Shown: in pieces, positions 16,590 through 24,997 of the stretch
Position numbering within the stretch: the stretch's first letter is position 1
How the letters are laid out: each line of letters opens with the position of its first letter
Source of the DNA: JBJXGE01 sp046154185
GTDB taxonomy: Bacteria; Planctomycetota; UBA8108; UBA1146; JAJFFE01
Assembly: GCA_046154185.1 (NCBI GenBank)
Contig: JBJXGE010000068.1
Span: forward strand, 41,059 to 105,058
Reading direction: 5' to 3'
Length of the DNA stretch: 64,000 nucleotides
The notes under the pieces: model-generated
Told to the model about the DNA's origin: nothing
The model's input: the letters and a program-made list of their open reading frames with translations, nothing else
The model's database searches: none
Made by a program: the position numbers and the translations under genes

Positions 16590-18907
16590 GTCTGTCATGG
16601 CTCGGCGCAGGATCCATCGCGAACGCGGCGCCGTTCGCCCCGACTTTGCTCGAATTCGGCTTTATCAATGCCGCGCTTGCGCCGTTTCTCGCGCTGACTT
16701 CAGTGCCGTTGATCATCTACTTGATCAATCGGCAGCGCTATCGCCGCGTGCACTGGGCCGCGATGGAATTCCTGCTGCGCGCGATGCACAAGAATCGCCG
16801 GCGGGTGCGGCTCGAGAATCTGCTGATGCTCATCGTTCGTACGTTGGTCGTGCTACTCTTTGTGCTCGGCATGATGCGACCGCTCATGGACTCGGGTGTG
16901 ATCGCCGACTTGGGCGGCGGCCGGCGCGCCGAAATGACGATCATCGACGCGTCGTACAGCATGGGCTATCGCGAAGCCGGCCGTAGCTTGCTCACCGAGG
17001 CGACCGAGCTCGCGCGGATGCGCATCGATCAAACGGTGCGGCAAGGCGATGTCCTCGGACTTTTCGTCGCCGGTGGTTTTCCCGAGAGCCTCCTCAACTC
17101 ACCTTATTACTACAGCGATGCCGGCCGCGGTCGTGAGTACATCGATTTGCTCCAACGCATTGATCTCGTCTACGAAGCTTTCGATGTTCCGGCCACGCTG
17201 GAGGCCGTCGCGGCCTGGATCACGGAAAAGGGCGCGGAGGGCGGCGCCGCGTGGGAGATTCATCTCTATACCGATCTACAGCGGCGCGATTGGTTGGAGC
17301 CGGATGGCGCGCTGCGCTCCGGCGTGCGCGAGGCGCTTGACCGCTTGACCCAACTGCGGACGGTCATTTTTCTCCATGTGCTCGGTCCCGACCGCACGCG
17401 GAACGCAACGGTCGCGAAGCTCGAGGGGCTCAATCCACTCGTCGCCGTCGACATGCCGACTTCGTTTCAAGTCACGGTGCAAAATGGTGGCCGCGAAACG
17501 CTCGCGGGGCTCGAACTCGAGTTGCTCGTCGACGGCGAATTGCGCGGTTCGCGCACGGTGCAGCTCGAGCCGCAGGCGACGGTGCAGGTGTCGTTCCCCT
17601 ACGTGTTTCGCGCCGTCGGCGAGGCGCGTGTGCAGGTGCAATTGCGTTCTGATGATCTCGAAGAAGACAACAGTCGCGCGCGCGTGATCGAAGTGCGCGA
17701 GTCCGTGCGAGTTTTTCTTGCCGACGGCGGCGGTCCCGACAGCGAAGACGTGGATTTCCTGACGGCAGCGCTCGAGCCGGAATCGAGCGAGTTCGGCGGG
17801 GTACGGCTCACGCCGTATCGCCTCGACGTGATCAGCGCGGACCGCTTGCTGAACGCGACGCTGACGGAAGCCGAAGTGTTGATCATCACGAACGTCGCTA
17901 GCCTTAGTCCGGCCGAGAGCGACGCGATCGGCGCGTTCGTCGCGCGCGGTGGCGGCGTGTTGCTCTTCCTTGGGGAACGCGTGCAGGCAGATAACTATCG
18001 TGAACACGCTTATCGCGACGGGACGTATTGGTTGCCCTTCGCGCCTGGCGCGGCGCTGGTCCATGACGCGAGCAAATTCACATTCGGCTGGGAGATCGTC
18101 GCGCGGACGCATCCCGCGTTCGCGTTTTTGGCCGAGAATCCCGATGCCGGCATCGGCGATGTCGCGATTCACGGTTACTGGAAACCGGCGGTCTCGCCGC
18201 CCGACGATGCCGTGTTGGTGCGCGTCAAGGACTTTGATCGGACGCCGGCGGTCGTCGAAGGACGCTACCAAGATGGTCGCGTGCTGGTCGTCAACATGGG
18301 CGCCGATCGAACGTGGAGCAACATGCCCGTGTCGCCCGCCTACCTGTGTCTGATCCAGGAAGCGTTACCCTACTTGTCGGCCGCGCGCGCCGCGTCGCGC
18401 AATCTGTCGATCGGCGAGCGCTACGAGCGCGTGATTCCTTCCGAAGAGTACGCGCCGCAGGTGCTCTTGTTTCGACCCGGCGGCACTGGACTCCCGCTCG
18501 AACTCAACCCACGCGCCGACCAGAAATCCTTTGATTTGCGCGTGCCGGCGCAACGTCAGCCCGGACTTTATGAGCTGCGCTTCGGCGGCCGCGCGGGCGC
18601 GGACGGCGCGACCGAGTCGCGTTGGCTCGCGTTCAATGCGGATCCCGCGGAAGGTCAACTCGAGCGCATTCCTCAGCAGGAGCTTGCCGATTTGTTGCCG
18701 CAACTCAAGTTCGCCGATTCGAGCCGCGAGGCGGGTGACAGCCCGGCGAAGAGCGCGCCGAGCGGCGAATTGTGGCGCTTGATTTTTTACACGGTGTTAG
18801 GGCTGCTCGTTACCGAGAGCGTCCTTGCGCGATACTTTTCGGGTCGATCAGCGGCGCGCGCGCCACTTGCGGAGGGAGTCGCCAATGAGCGATCACGCCG
18901 ACCATAA
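16586..18907 (+). CDS. BatA-type membrane protein with VWA-like and amidotransferase-like regions
   Basis: A 773-residue membrane protein. Residues about 27-100 form the BatA N-terminal module: one membrane helix, the cytosolic loop YLINRQRYRRVHWAAMEF, and a second helix (about 78-98). A VWA-like domain follows with MIDAS residues DASYSMG (Asp121). After it come a CARDB-like beta region (about 290-370) and a GATase-like Rossmann region (VRVFLADGGG onward). A single C-terminal helix (LIFYTVLGLLVTESVLARYF) re-anchors it. This architecture is commonly encoded next to MoxR/DUF58 in planctomycete-type genomes. It overlaps the DUF58 gene by 4 bp. Function in the periplasm is unknown. Confidence 0.85.
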   Translation: MSLSWLGAGSIANAAPFAPTLLEFGFINAALAPFLALTSVPLIIYLINRQRYRRVHWAAMEFLLRAMHKNRRRVRLENLLMLIVRTLVVLLFVLGMMRPLMDSGVIADLGGGRRAEMTIIDASYSMGYREAGRSLLTEATELARMRIDQTVRQGDVLGLFVAGGFPESLLNSPYYYSDAGRGREYIDLLQRIDLVYEAFDVPATLEAVAAWITEKGAEGGAAWEIHLYTDLQRRDWLEPDGALRSGVREALDRLTQLRTVIFLHVLGPDRTRNATVAKLEGLNPLVAVDMPTSFQVTVQNGGRETLAGLELELLVDGELRGSRTVQLEPQATVQVSFPYVFRAVGEARVQVQLRSDDLEEDNSRARVIEVRESVRVFLADGGGPDSEDVDFLTAALEPESSEFGGVRLTPYRLDVISADRLLNATLTEAEVLIITNVASLSPAESDAIGAFVARGGGVLLFLGERVQADNYREHAYRDGTYWLPFAPGAALVHDASKFTFGWEIVARTHPAFAFLAENPDAGIGDVAIHGYWKPAVSPPDDAVLVRVKDFDRTPAVVEGRYQDGRVLVVNMGADRTWSNMPVSPAYLCLIQEALPYLSAARAASRNLSIGERYERVIPSEEYAPQVLLFRPGGTGLPLELNPRADQKSFDLRVPAQRQPGLYELRFGGRAGADGATESRWLAFNADPAEGQLERIPQQELADLLPQLKFADSSREAGDSPAKSAPSGELWRLIFYTVLGLLVTESVLARYFSGRSAARAPLAEGVANERSRRP

Positions 18908-18936
18908 GTGGATCGACGAGTGCGAAGGAGCCGAGC

Positions 18937-21369
18937 ATGCAGTCGCCGCTTGAAGAATCCCGCCTTGAGACGCGCGTCGATTGGCTGCACGCGCCTGAAG
19001 CCTGGGTCATCTTTTTGATCGTGATCCCGGCCGCGTTGCTGATCGTCGGTACGCTGTATCGCGGTGAACTGCGGCGCGCGCCAGCGTGGAAAGCCGCGAT
19101 TTTGACGATGCTGCGCACGGCGGCGCTCCTCGCGGTCGGCGCGTTCTTGTGCGAGCCCATTCTTGTGCGCGAGCAAGTGCGCAAGCAGAACTCGCATATC
19201 TTGGTGCTGGTCGACGATTCCTTTTCGATGGGAATTGCCGATCGCTACGGCGACGACGAGCAGCGGGTGCGGCTCGAAACGGTGCTCGGTGCGCCGCTGA
19301 ATGATCAAACGACGCGTCTCGAACTCGTTCGGGGGTTGCTCGCGAGCGATCGTCTCAAGTTCATCGAACGTCTGCGCGAGAAGGGCAACGTTCGAGTCGT
19401 GAGTTTCTCGAACGAGTTGAAGACCGTGTGCGACTTGCCGCGCCACGAGGCCGGCGCCGGAGCGGCGCCGACGGATGTCTTACCGAACTACGACGCGATC
19501 GAGGCGCGCGGCAAAGTCACGCGTATCGGCGATGCGCTTTATGAGGCGGTGAATGAGCTGCGTGGCGAAACCGTGTCGGCGGTCGTGCTGCTCAGCGATG
19601 GCCGCGACACCGGCGGCATTCTGACGCCCGAAGAGGCCGCGGACCGGCTGCATCGACGCGAGATTCCGATTCACGCGGTGGGGGTTGGCAACGCGGAAGA
19701 GCCGAAAGATATCCGCGTCTTCAATCTCGATATCGCGGAGGTCATTCTCGAGCGCGACAAAGTGCCGGTCGACGTCAACATCGTGAGCCGCGGCTTCAGC
19801 TCCGGCGAGCAAATACCCGTGCAACTCAAACTCATCGGCGAAGATGGGAGCGTGCCGACGCGGCCAGACGAGATTATCTACGTCCGACTCGAGGACCTCA
19901 AGGAGCAGACGGTTCGCATCGAGTTCACGCCACGCCGGCCGGGGAAATTCTTGGCGCGCGTTGAAGTGCCGGTGCAGGACGGTGAGCTGTTCAAGGAGAA
20001 CAACTACGTCGAGAAGCCGGTGACGGTGCTGTCGCAGAAGATCAACGTCCTTTACGTCGACGGTCGGCCGCGCTGGGAGTACCGCTATCTGAGCCACGCC
20101 CTGACGCGCGATCCGACCATGGAAACACACGTGCTTTTGACGTCATCAGATCCAGAGCGCCTGCAGCTTTCGTCGTCGTCGCTGACGCCGATCGATGCTT
20201 TCCCGACGTCGCGCGAGGAGTTGTTCAAGTACCACGTGCTGGTGATCGGGGATGTGCATCCCGATACGTTTAGCGCCGAACAAAAGGCGTGGATTGTCGA
20301 GTTAGTCGACGATATCGGCGGCGGCGTCGTCTTCGTGTCGGGCGCGCGATACATGCCGCAGAAGTACCGCGGCGATCCGCTCGAGACGCTGTTTCCGGTC
20401 GTACTCGAAGACATCGATCGCTCTGGCTATGAGGCGACTTCCATCACGAACGACTTCGCGCTGGCGCTTACGGTCGAGGGCCGCACCCATCCGATTCTGC
20501 AACTTGTCGGGGATAACGAAGAGAACGCCGCGCTGTGGGCCGACGCTGGCCGCAAGGACAAGATGCTGCCCGGCTTTTATTGGTATGCCCAAGTGAAGAA
20601 GCTCACCAAGGGCGCCGTCGCGCTCGCGACGCATCCGCTCGACCGCAACTTCAAGCAGGAGCTGCGGCCGGTGTTCGCGTACCAATTCCTCGGGCGCGGT
20701 CGCACTTTCGTGTCACTCACGGATGAAACTTGGCGCTGGCGACGTGGCGTCGGCAACAAGTACTTCTATCGGTTTTGGGGACAAGTCGTGCGCTTCGTTT
20801 CGACTGGGCGTCTGCTTGGTCAGAAACAACGGTTCTCCGTGTCGACGGACCAGCGGGATTACCCGCTTGGCAGCACCGTGCGGATTCTAGCGCGCGTTCT
20901 CGATGAGAAGTTCAAGCCGTTGCGCGACGAGTCGTACCCGGTTCTCTACGAACGCGGTGATGCGACGGAGCGCGCGCGCAATGAAGTCCGCGCGGTGCAA
21001 GTGCCGGGTCGACCGGAGTACTTTGAGGTCGCGATCGAGGCGCGGGAACTCGGCGAGCACAAAGTTTGGATCGAGCATCTCGAATCCGAGGCGGCGTCGA
21101 CGACCTATCGCGTGTTGGTGCCCCAGGTCGAGTACCAAGAGCCGCGCATGGACCAAGCGCGGCTGCAGAAGATAGCGCGACTCTCGAGCGGCTCCTATCA
21201 TGACCTCGCTCAAGCGGAGGCGCTGCTCGACAAGGTTCAGCCGTACCAGCTCGAAGTGGCCGTGCCGGCCGAGAGCACTCCTTTGTGGGACCGTTGGGGA
21301 TTCATCGTCGCGCTTGTGTCGTTGTTGGCTGTCGAATGGATCCTGCGAAAGGTGTTCCGACTCGTTTGA
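18937..21369 (+). CDS. Membrane-anchored VWA protein with amidotransferase-like domain
   Basis: An 810-residue protein with two N-terminal membrane helices (about 22-40 and 52-72), then a VWA domain with MIDAS DDSFSMG (Asp93-Ser97) and VVLLSDGRDTGG. Beta-sandwich repeats follow, then a class-I amidotransferase-like Rossmann domain (INVLYVDGRPRWEYRYL, VIGDVHPDTFSAEQK, GGGVVFVSGARYMP). A final beta region and a C-terminal helix (WGFIVALVSLLAVEWILRKV) end the protein. No catalytic Cys typical of true amidotransferases is evident in the part I inspected. AAGGAG at 18925-18930 supports the ATG. Its stop overlaps the next start by one base (TGATG). It is paralogous in layout to the preceding BatA-type gene. 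Confidence 0.86.
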   Translation: MQSPLEESRLETRVDWLHAPEAWVIFLIVIPAALLIVGTLYRGELRRAPAWKAAILTMLRTAALLAVGAFLCEPILVREQVRKQNSHILVLVDDSFSMGIADRYGDDEQRVRLETVLGAPLNDQTTRLELVRGLLASDRLKFIERLREKGNVRVVSFSNELKTVCDLPRHEAGAGAAPTDVLPNYDAIEARGKVTRIGDALYEAVNELRGETVSAVVLLSDGRDTGGILTPEEAADRLHRREIPIHAVGVGNAEEPKDIRVFNLDIAEVILERDKVPVDVNIVSRGFSSGEQIPVQLKLIGEDGSVPTRPDEIIYVRLEDLKEQTVRIEFTPRRPGKFLARVEVPVQDGELFKENNYVEKPVTVLSQKINVLYVDGRPRWEYRYLSHALTRDPTMETHVLLTSSDPERLQLSSSSLTPIDAFPTSREELFKYHVLVIGDVHPDTFSAEQKAWIVELVDDIGGGVVFVSGARYMPQKYRGDPLETLFPVVLEDIDRSGYEATSITNDFALALTVEGRTHPILQLVGDNEENAALWADAGRKDKMLPGFYWYAQVKKLTKGAVALATHPLDRNFKQELRPVFAYQFLGRGRTFVSLTDETWRWRRGVGNKYFYRFWGQVVRFVSTGRLLGQKQRFSVSTDQRDYPLGSTVRILARVLDEKFKPLRDESYPVLYERGDATERARNEVRAVQVPGRPEYFEVAIEARELGEHKVWIEHLESEAASTTYRVLVPQVEYQEPRMDQARLQKIARLSSGSYHDLAQAEALLDKVQPYQLEVAVPAESTPLWDRWGFIVALVSLLAVEWILRKVFRLV

Positions 21370-23837
21370 TGTCGAATAGCAACTGCTTGAGATTCATCGC
21401 CGGCTGTGTCGCCGGCGCAATTTTCGTTTTGGTGGGCGCCACGCTCGACGCGCAAGAGCCGCGTCGTCGGCCGCGGCCGGCGTTTGAGCGCGACAAGCCG
21501 ACCGGCGAACGCGAAGGCGCCGCTGGAATCATTCCGCTCCTCAACGAAGCGATGGTGCAACGTCTGCGGGTGGTCGAGCGCGGGCTCGCGCGTGCGCTTT
21601 ACGATTTCGAGCGCGCGCGCGTGGCGCTCGACGGCGGCTCGTTGCCGGGCGAGGCGCTTGCGTCCGATCCGTTAGAAACGGCGAAAACGGCGCCGTTGAA
21701 CTCTTTGACGGCGGCGCGCGAGGCGTTGCGCGACGCGCTCAGTGCGGCGCAACTCCTCCACGATGACGCTTGGGGCGGACGTTGGTTGGTGCCGGGTGGG
21801 CGCGGCGAGCAACTCGCTTTGTGGCTCGCGGAACTTCGAAGCCACGGCAGTTTCCTGCCCGCCGAAATTTCGGCAAAGAAAAACACGCAAGACCTCGGCC
21901 AAGATCATTGCGCGCTCTCGGAACATCTCGCGGTCACGCTGCGCGATTTGCCGGCGTATGCGCACGAATTGTACGAGCAAGATCACGGCTTGCGAGCTGC
22001 CGCGAGTTATGAGCGCGCGCTCGCCAATGGCGACGGGAGTCGCCTGCTTGCGTGTGCGCTGCGTTTTCCAATCGCGTCGCAAGCGACGCTTGCCGCCCTA
22101 CTCGCGAGTGAGATTTTTCTCGAGGCGGGCGACTACGCGCACGCGGGCTTTGCCCTCGACTTCGTCGTCATACCGGATGAGCCGACCAGCGACGAACCGG
22201 ACGGAATCGAAGCGCAAGCCGCGCGCGCGGCGTTGTCGCGCCAACTCGCGGCATCGGAACTCCTGCTCGCGTGTCTGGTCGGCGACGCCCGCCGCTACCG
22301 TCGCGCCGCCGACTTACTCGGCGCGGAGCCTCACACACTGCCGGAGTTTGCCGCGCTTCCTGGCATCGAGCAGTTCGATGTCAAACGTCGCGCCAACGGC
22401 GTCGGCCCACCCGCGGACATCGGCGGCACCGCCGGTTTTCCCTATCGATCGAGCGTCTTTCGTTGGGAGTCGGTGCCGTTTCGCACGCCCGCGCTTTATG
22501 GTTCGCGGGATGTCCGCTACGCCCCGGGTCTCGTCATTGACGCTGGCAAAGTCATCGTCAATACACCCCGACACGTCAGTGTTTATGACCTCGTGAGCGG
22601 CTCCGTCGTGGCGCCGTATGATTTGCCCCTTGCTCGCACGCGCACCGAGAATTCCTCGATGTCGCACTCTGAGAGTTTCTTGGAAACGGACAAGTATCTA
22701 CGCTTCTATCCGCGCGCCGCGACCGTGTTGCGCGGCCAAGACGAGATTCGAATTCATCTGGGTTCGTACGTCGCGAGTTTTACCGGTGAGACCGAATACG
22801 CGGGCTACTACATCAGCCGACGAATTCCGCAACGCGCGTTGGTCGCGCTCCATGGACCGACGCCGATCTGGGATACCGGCGAGTCCAGGCGCGTGACGGC
22901 GTTCCGCGCCCGACCGGCCCGCGGCGCGGTCGACGCTCCGCCGCCGCCGCCGCTGACGAATCCTCACGCGGAGTTTCTCGCGCGGGCGAGTTTCAATTCG
23001 CAACCGCTGGTGTATCGCGGCCGTGTGTACGCGCTCGCGTGGGAGCAGTCCGGGTACGTGAACGCGCATCTCGTGTGCTTGGAGTTGGCGACCGGCCGGG
23101 TCCAATGGAGCACGCTATTGGCGGGCAATCAGGTGGACCTGACCATGTTCGGTGAGATTCAGCGTGAGCCGTTCATGGGGGCGCTGGCGGAGCAGAACGG
23201 CGTGATTTACGCGCTCACCAACTTGGGTGTGATCGCGGCCGTGAATTGCTGGGATGGCAGCGTGCGTTGGTTGACCACGTACGAAAACCTGATGATCACG
23301 ACGGCGCGCCAGAGCCTTCGCTTTCAAAAGCGTGAGGTGCCGTGGGATCGCAACCCGCTCGTGATTTGTTTCGACCGCTTGTTTGCCACGCCGCTCGATA
23401 GCGAGTACTTGTTTGCGTTTGAGCTCAAGACCGGTCGCCTGTTGCAATCCGCGCCCGCGCGCATGGGTTCGTTTCTGCTGGGGCTCGATGGCGCGTCGCT
23501 GGTATTTTGTTCGGGACAGCAAGCTGCGTTAGTGTCGACGGTCGATATTCAGTTGGCGCCGCGCTTCATTGCACTCGGTCGCGAAGTGCGTTCGCGCCCG
23601 GCCCTCATTCCGGGTGGACTCGTGTGCGCGAGCGACAAGGAACTGTTCTACACGTCGCTCACGACTCCATCGATGACGGTGCCACTTGGCCTCTTGCATC
23701 GGAGTCCAACTGTGAGTGATCAGATCCTCGACGGTGCCGTCCATGTCGTCGACTCTGATGTCGCGGGGGCCCAGAAGCGCGTGCTGGTGTTGTCTTCCGA
23801 TAAACTGTCTTGTTACGAACTCGAAGCTCCGAAGTGA
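21369..23837 (+). CDS. Secreted PQQ-like beta-propeller protein
   Basis: An 822-residue exported protein. The start at 21369 (TGATG overlap with the VWA gene) gives a good signal peptide (CLRFIAGCVAGAIFVLVGATLDAQ). The first half (about 40-350) is helical and Arg/Ala-rich, possibly TPR-like. The second half looks like a WD/PQQ-type propeller, with blades such as LVCLELATGRVQWSTLLAG, VIAAVNCWDGSVRWLTTY and LFAFELKTGRLLQSAPAR. BamB and PQQ-propeller proteins share this blade pattern. No PQQ-dependent dehydrogenase residues are recognisable, so I read it as a binding scaffold in the periplasm. Its place between the VWA and alpha/alpha-barrel genes suggests a shared complex. Confidence 0.75.
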   Translation: MSNSNCLRFIAGCVAGAIFVLVGATLDAQEPRRRPRPAFERDKPTGEREGAAGIIPLLNEAMVQRLRVVERGLARALYDFERARVALDGGSLPGEALASDPLETAKTAPLNSLTAAREALRDALSAAQLLHDDAWGGRWLVPGGRGEQLALWLAELRSHGSFLPAEISAKKNTQDLGQDHCALSEHLAVTLRDLPAYAHELYEQDHGLRAAASYERALANGDGSRLLACALRFPIASQATLAALLASEIFLEAGDYAHAGFALDFVVIPDEPTSDEPDGIEAQAARAALSRQLAASELLLACLVGDARRYRRAADLLGAEPHTLPEFAALPGIEQFDVKRRANGVGPPADIGGTAGFPYRSSVFRWESVPFRTPALYGSRDVRYAPGLVIDAGKVIVNTPRHVSVYDLVSGSVVAPYDLPLARTRTENSSMSHSESFLETDKYLRFYPRAATVLRGQDEIRIHLGSYVASFTGETEYAGYYISRRIPQRALVALHGPTPIWDTGESRRVTAFRARPARGAVDAPPPPPLTNPHAEFLARASFNSQPLVYRGRVYALAWEQSGYVNAHLVCLELATGRVQWSTLLAGNQVDLTMFGEIQREPFMGALAEQNGVIYALTNLGVIAAVNCWDGSVRWLTTYENLMITTARQSLRFQKREVPWDRNPLVICFDRLFATPLDSEYLFAFELKTGRLLQSAPARMGSFLLGLDGASLVFCSGQQAALVSTVDIQLAPRFIALGREVRSRPALIPGGLVCASDKELFYTSLTTPSMTVPLGLLHRSPTVSDQILDGAVHVVDSDVAGAQKRVLVLSSDKLSCYELEAPK

Positions 23838-23884
23838 TGTTGGTACCGCCGACTGCGTGGCCGGCTCAGAAAGCGAGTTGCTGA

Positions 23885-24997
23885 ATGAAAATGCGCGACT
23901 CTGTGCGTTGGCTGCCGATCGGCGCGTTGACGGCGGCGGTCTTGATCGGCGGCGGGACCGCATTTGCGCTCTTCGCGCCGCAGTCGCGGCGCGGCGATTC
24001 ACTCGGGGTTGCGGACTTGGAACTTCGGGCGGAGACGGCGGTGAGTCGCGGGCTCGAGTATCTCAAGTCGCATCAGCAGGCGGATGGAAGCTGGCGCGAC
24101 ATCATCGGTCGCAAAGTGCATACGAAATACCAGGGGACCGACGGCAAGCACGTCGGAGTGACGGCGCTCGCATGCATGGCTTTCTTGGCGAATGGCAGCC
24201 TGCCGGGGCGCGGCAAGTACGGCGAGCAAATTGAACGCGGGCTCGAGTTCATCCTCGGGCATGTAGAGCCGAACGGATACATCACGAACGAATCGTCGCG
24301 CATGTACAGCCACGCCTTCGCGACTTTGTTTCTCGCCGAAATCTATGGCATGACCGGCATGGAGCGAGTGGAGGACGCGCTCAAGAGCGCGATCAATCTC
24401 ATCGTGCATGCGCAAAACCCGCAAGGCGGCTGGCGCTACCAGCCGGGCGCACCGGATGCGGACATGTCGATCACCGTCTGCCAAGTGATGGCGCTACGCG
24501 CCGCGCAGAATGCTGGCGTTCATGTGCCGAAGCGCACAATCGACGAGGCGATTCGCTACGTGAACAACTCTTACCGCGCCGACGAGGGCGGCGGATTCAC
24601 GTACCAAATCGAGGATGGAATGGCGTCGCGAGTGACTCTGGCGCTCACGGCCGCCGGCGTGACGGCGTTGTATGGCGCGGGCGTGTATGACGACCCTCGC
24701 ATCGAGAACGGGCTCGAGTACATCCAGCGCAATCTCCCCTCGTTCACGCGCAACTACGGTGGACCGCGCCAGCGCTTCGACTACTACTATGGAATCTACT
24801 ACGCGACGCAAGCGGCGTTTCAGCGCGGCGGCGATTATTGGGATCGTTATCAGAAACAAGTGTGGGCCGACCTGTTGCGTCAGCAAGACGCGCGCACGAA
24901 CTGCTGGGAAGATCTCGTCGGTAGGAACTATGCGACCGCGGTCGCGTGTGTCGTATTACAGATTCCACGCCAATACTTGCCGATCTTTGAAAGGTGA
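23885..24997 (+). CDS. Secreted prenyltransferase/squalene-oxidase-repeat (alpha/alpha-barrel) protein, copy 1
   Basis: A 370-residue protein with an N-terminal membrane/signal segment (LPIGALTAAVLIGGGTAFALF), followed by QW-type repeats: GLEYLKSHQQADGSW, GLEFILGHVEPNGYI, NPQGGWRYQPG, and a final YATAVACVVLQIPRQYLPIF. This is the (alpha/alpha)6-barrel fold of squalene-hopene cyclase and protein prenyltransferases, but the catalytic DXDD of cyclases is absent (the nearest stretch reads PDADMS) and the protein is half the length of a cyclase. It should therefore be a binding or scaffold protein outside the cytoplasm. A second copy with the same C-terminal YLPIFER lies at 31547-32788. Start ATG 23885 has only a weak ribosome site; an ATG two codons later is possible. 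Confidence 0.82.
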   Translation: MKMRDSVRWLPIGALTAAVLIGGGTAFALFAPQSRRGDSLGVADLELRAETAVSRGLEYLKSHQQADGSWRDIIGRKVHTKYQGTDGKHVGVTALACMAFLANGSLPGRGKYGEQIERGLEFILGHVEPNGYITNESSRMYSHAFATLFLAEIYGMTGMERVEDALKSAINLIVHAQNPQGGWRYQPGAPDADMSITVCQVMALRAAQNAGVHVPKRTIDEAIRYVNNSYRADEGGGFTYQIEDGMASRVTLALTAAGVTALYGAGVYDDPRIENGLEYIQRNLPSFTRNYGGPRQRFDYYYGIYYATQAAFQRGGDYWDRYQKQVWADLLRQQDARTNCWEDLVGRNYATAVACVVLQIPRQYLPIFER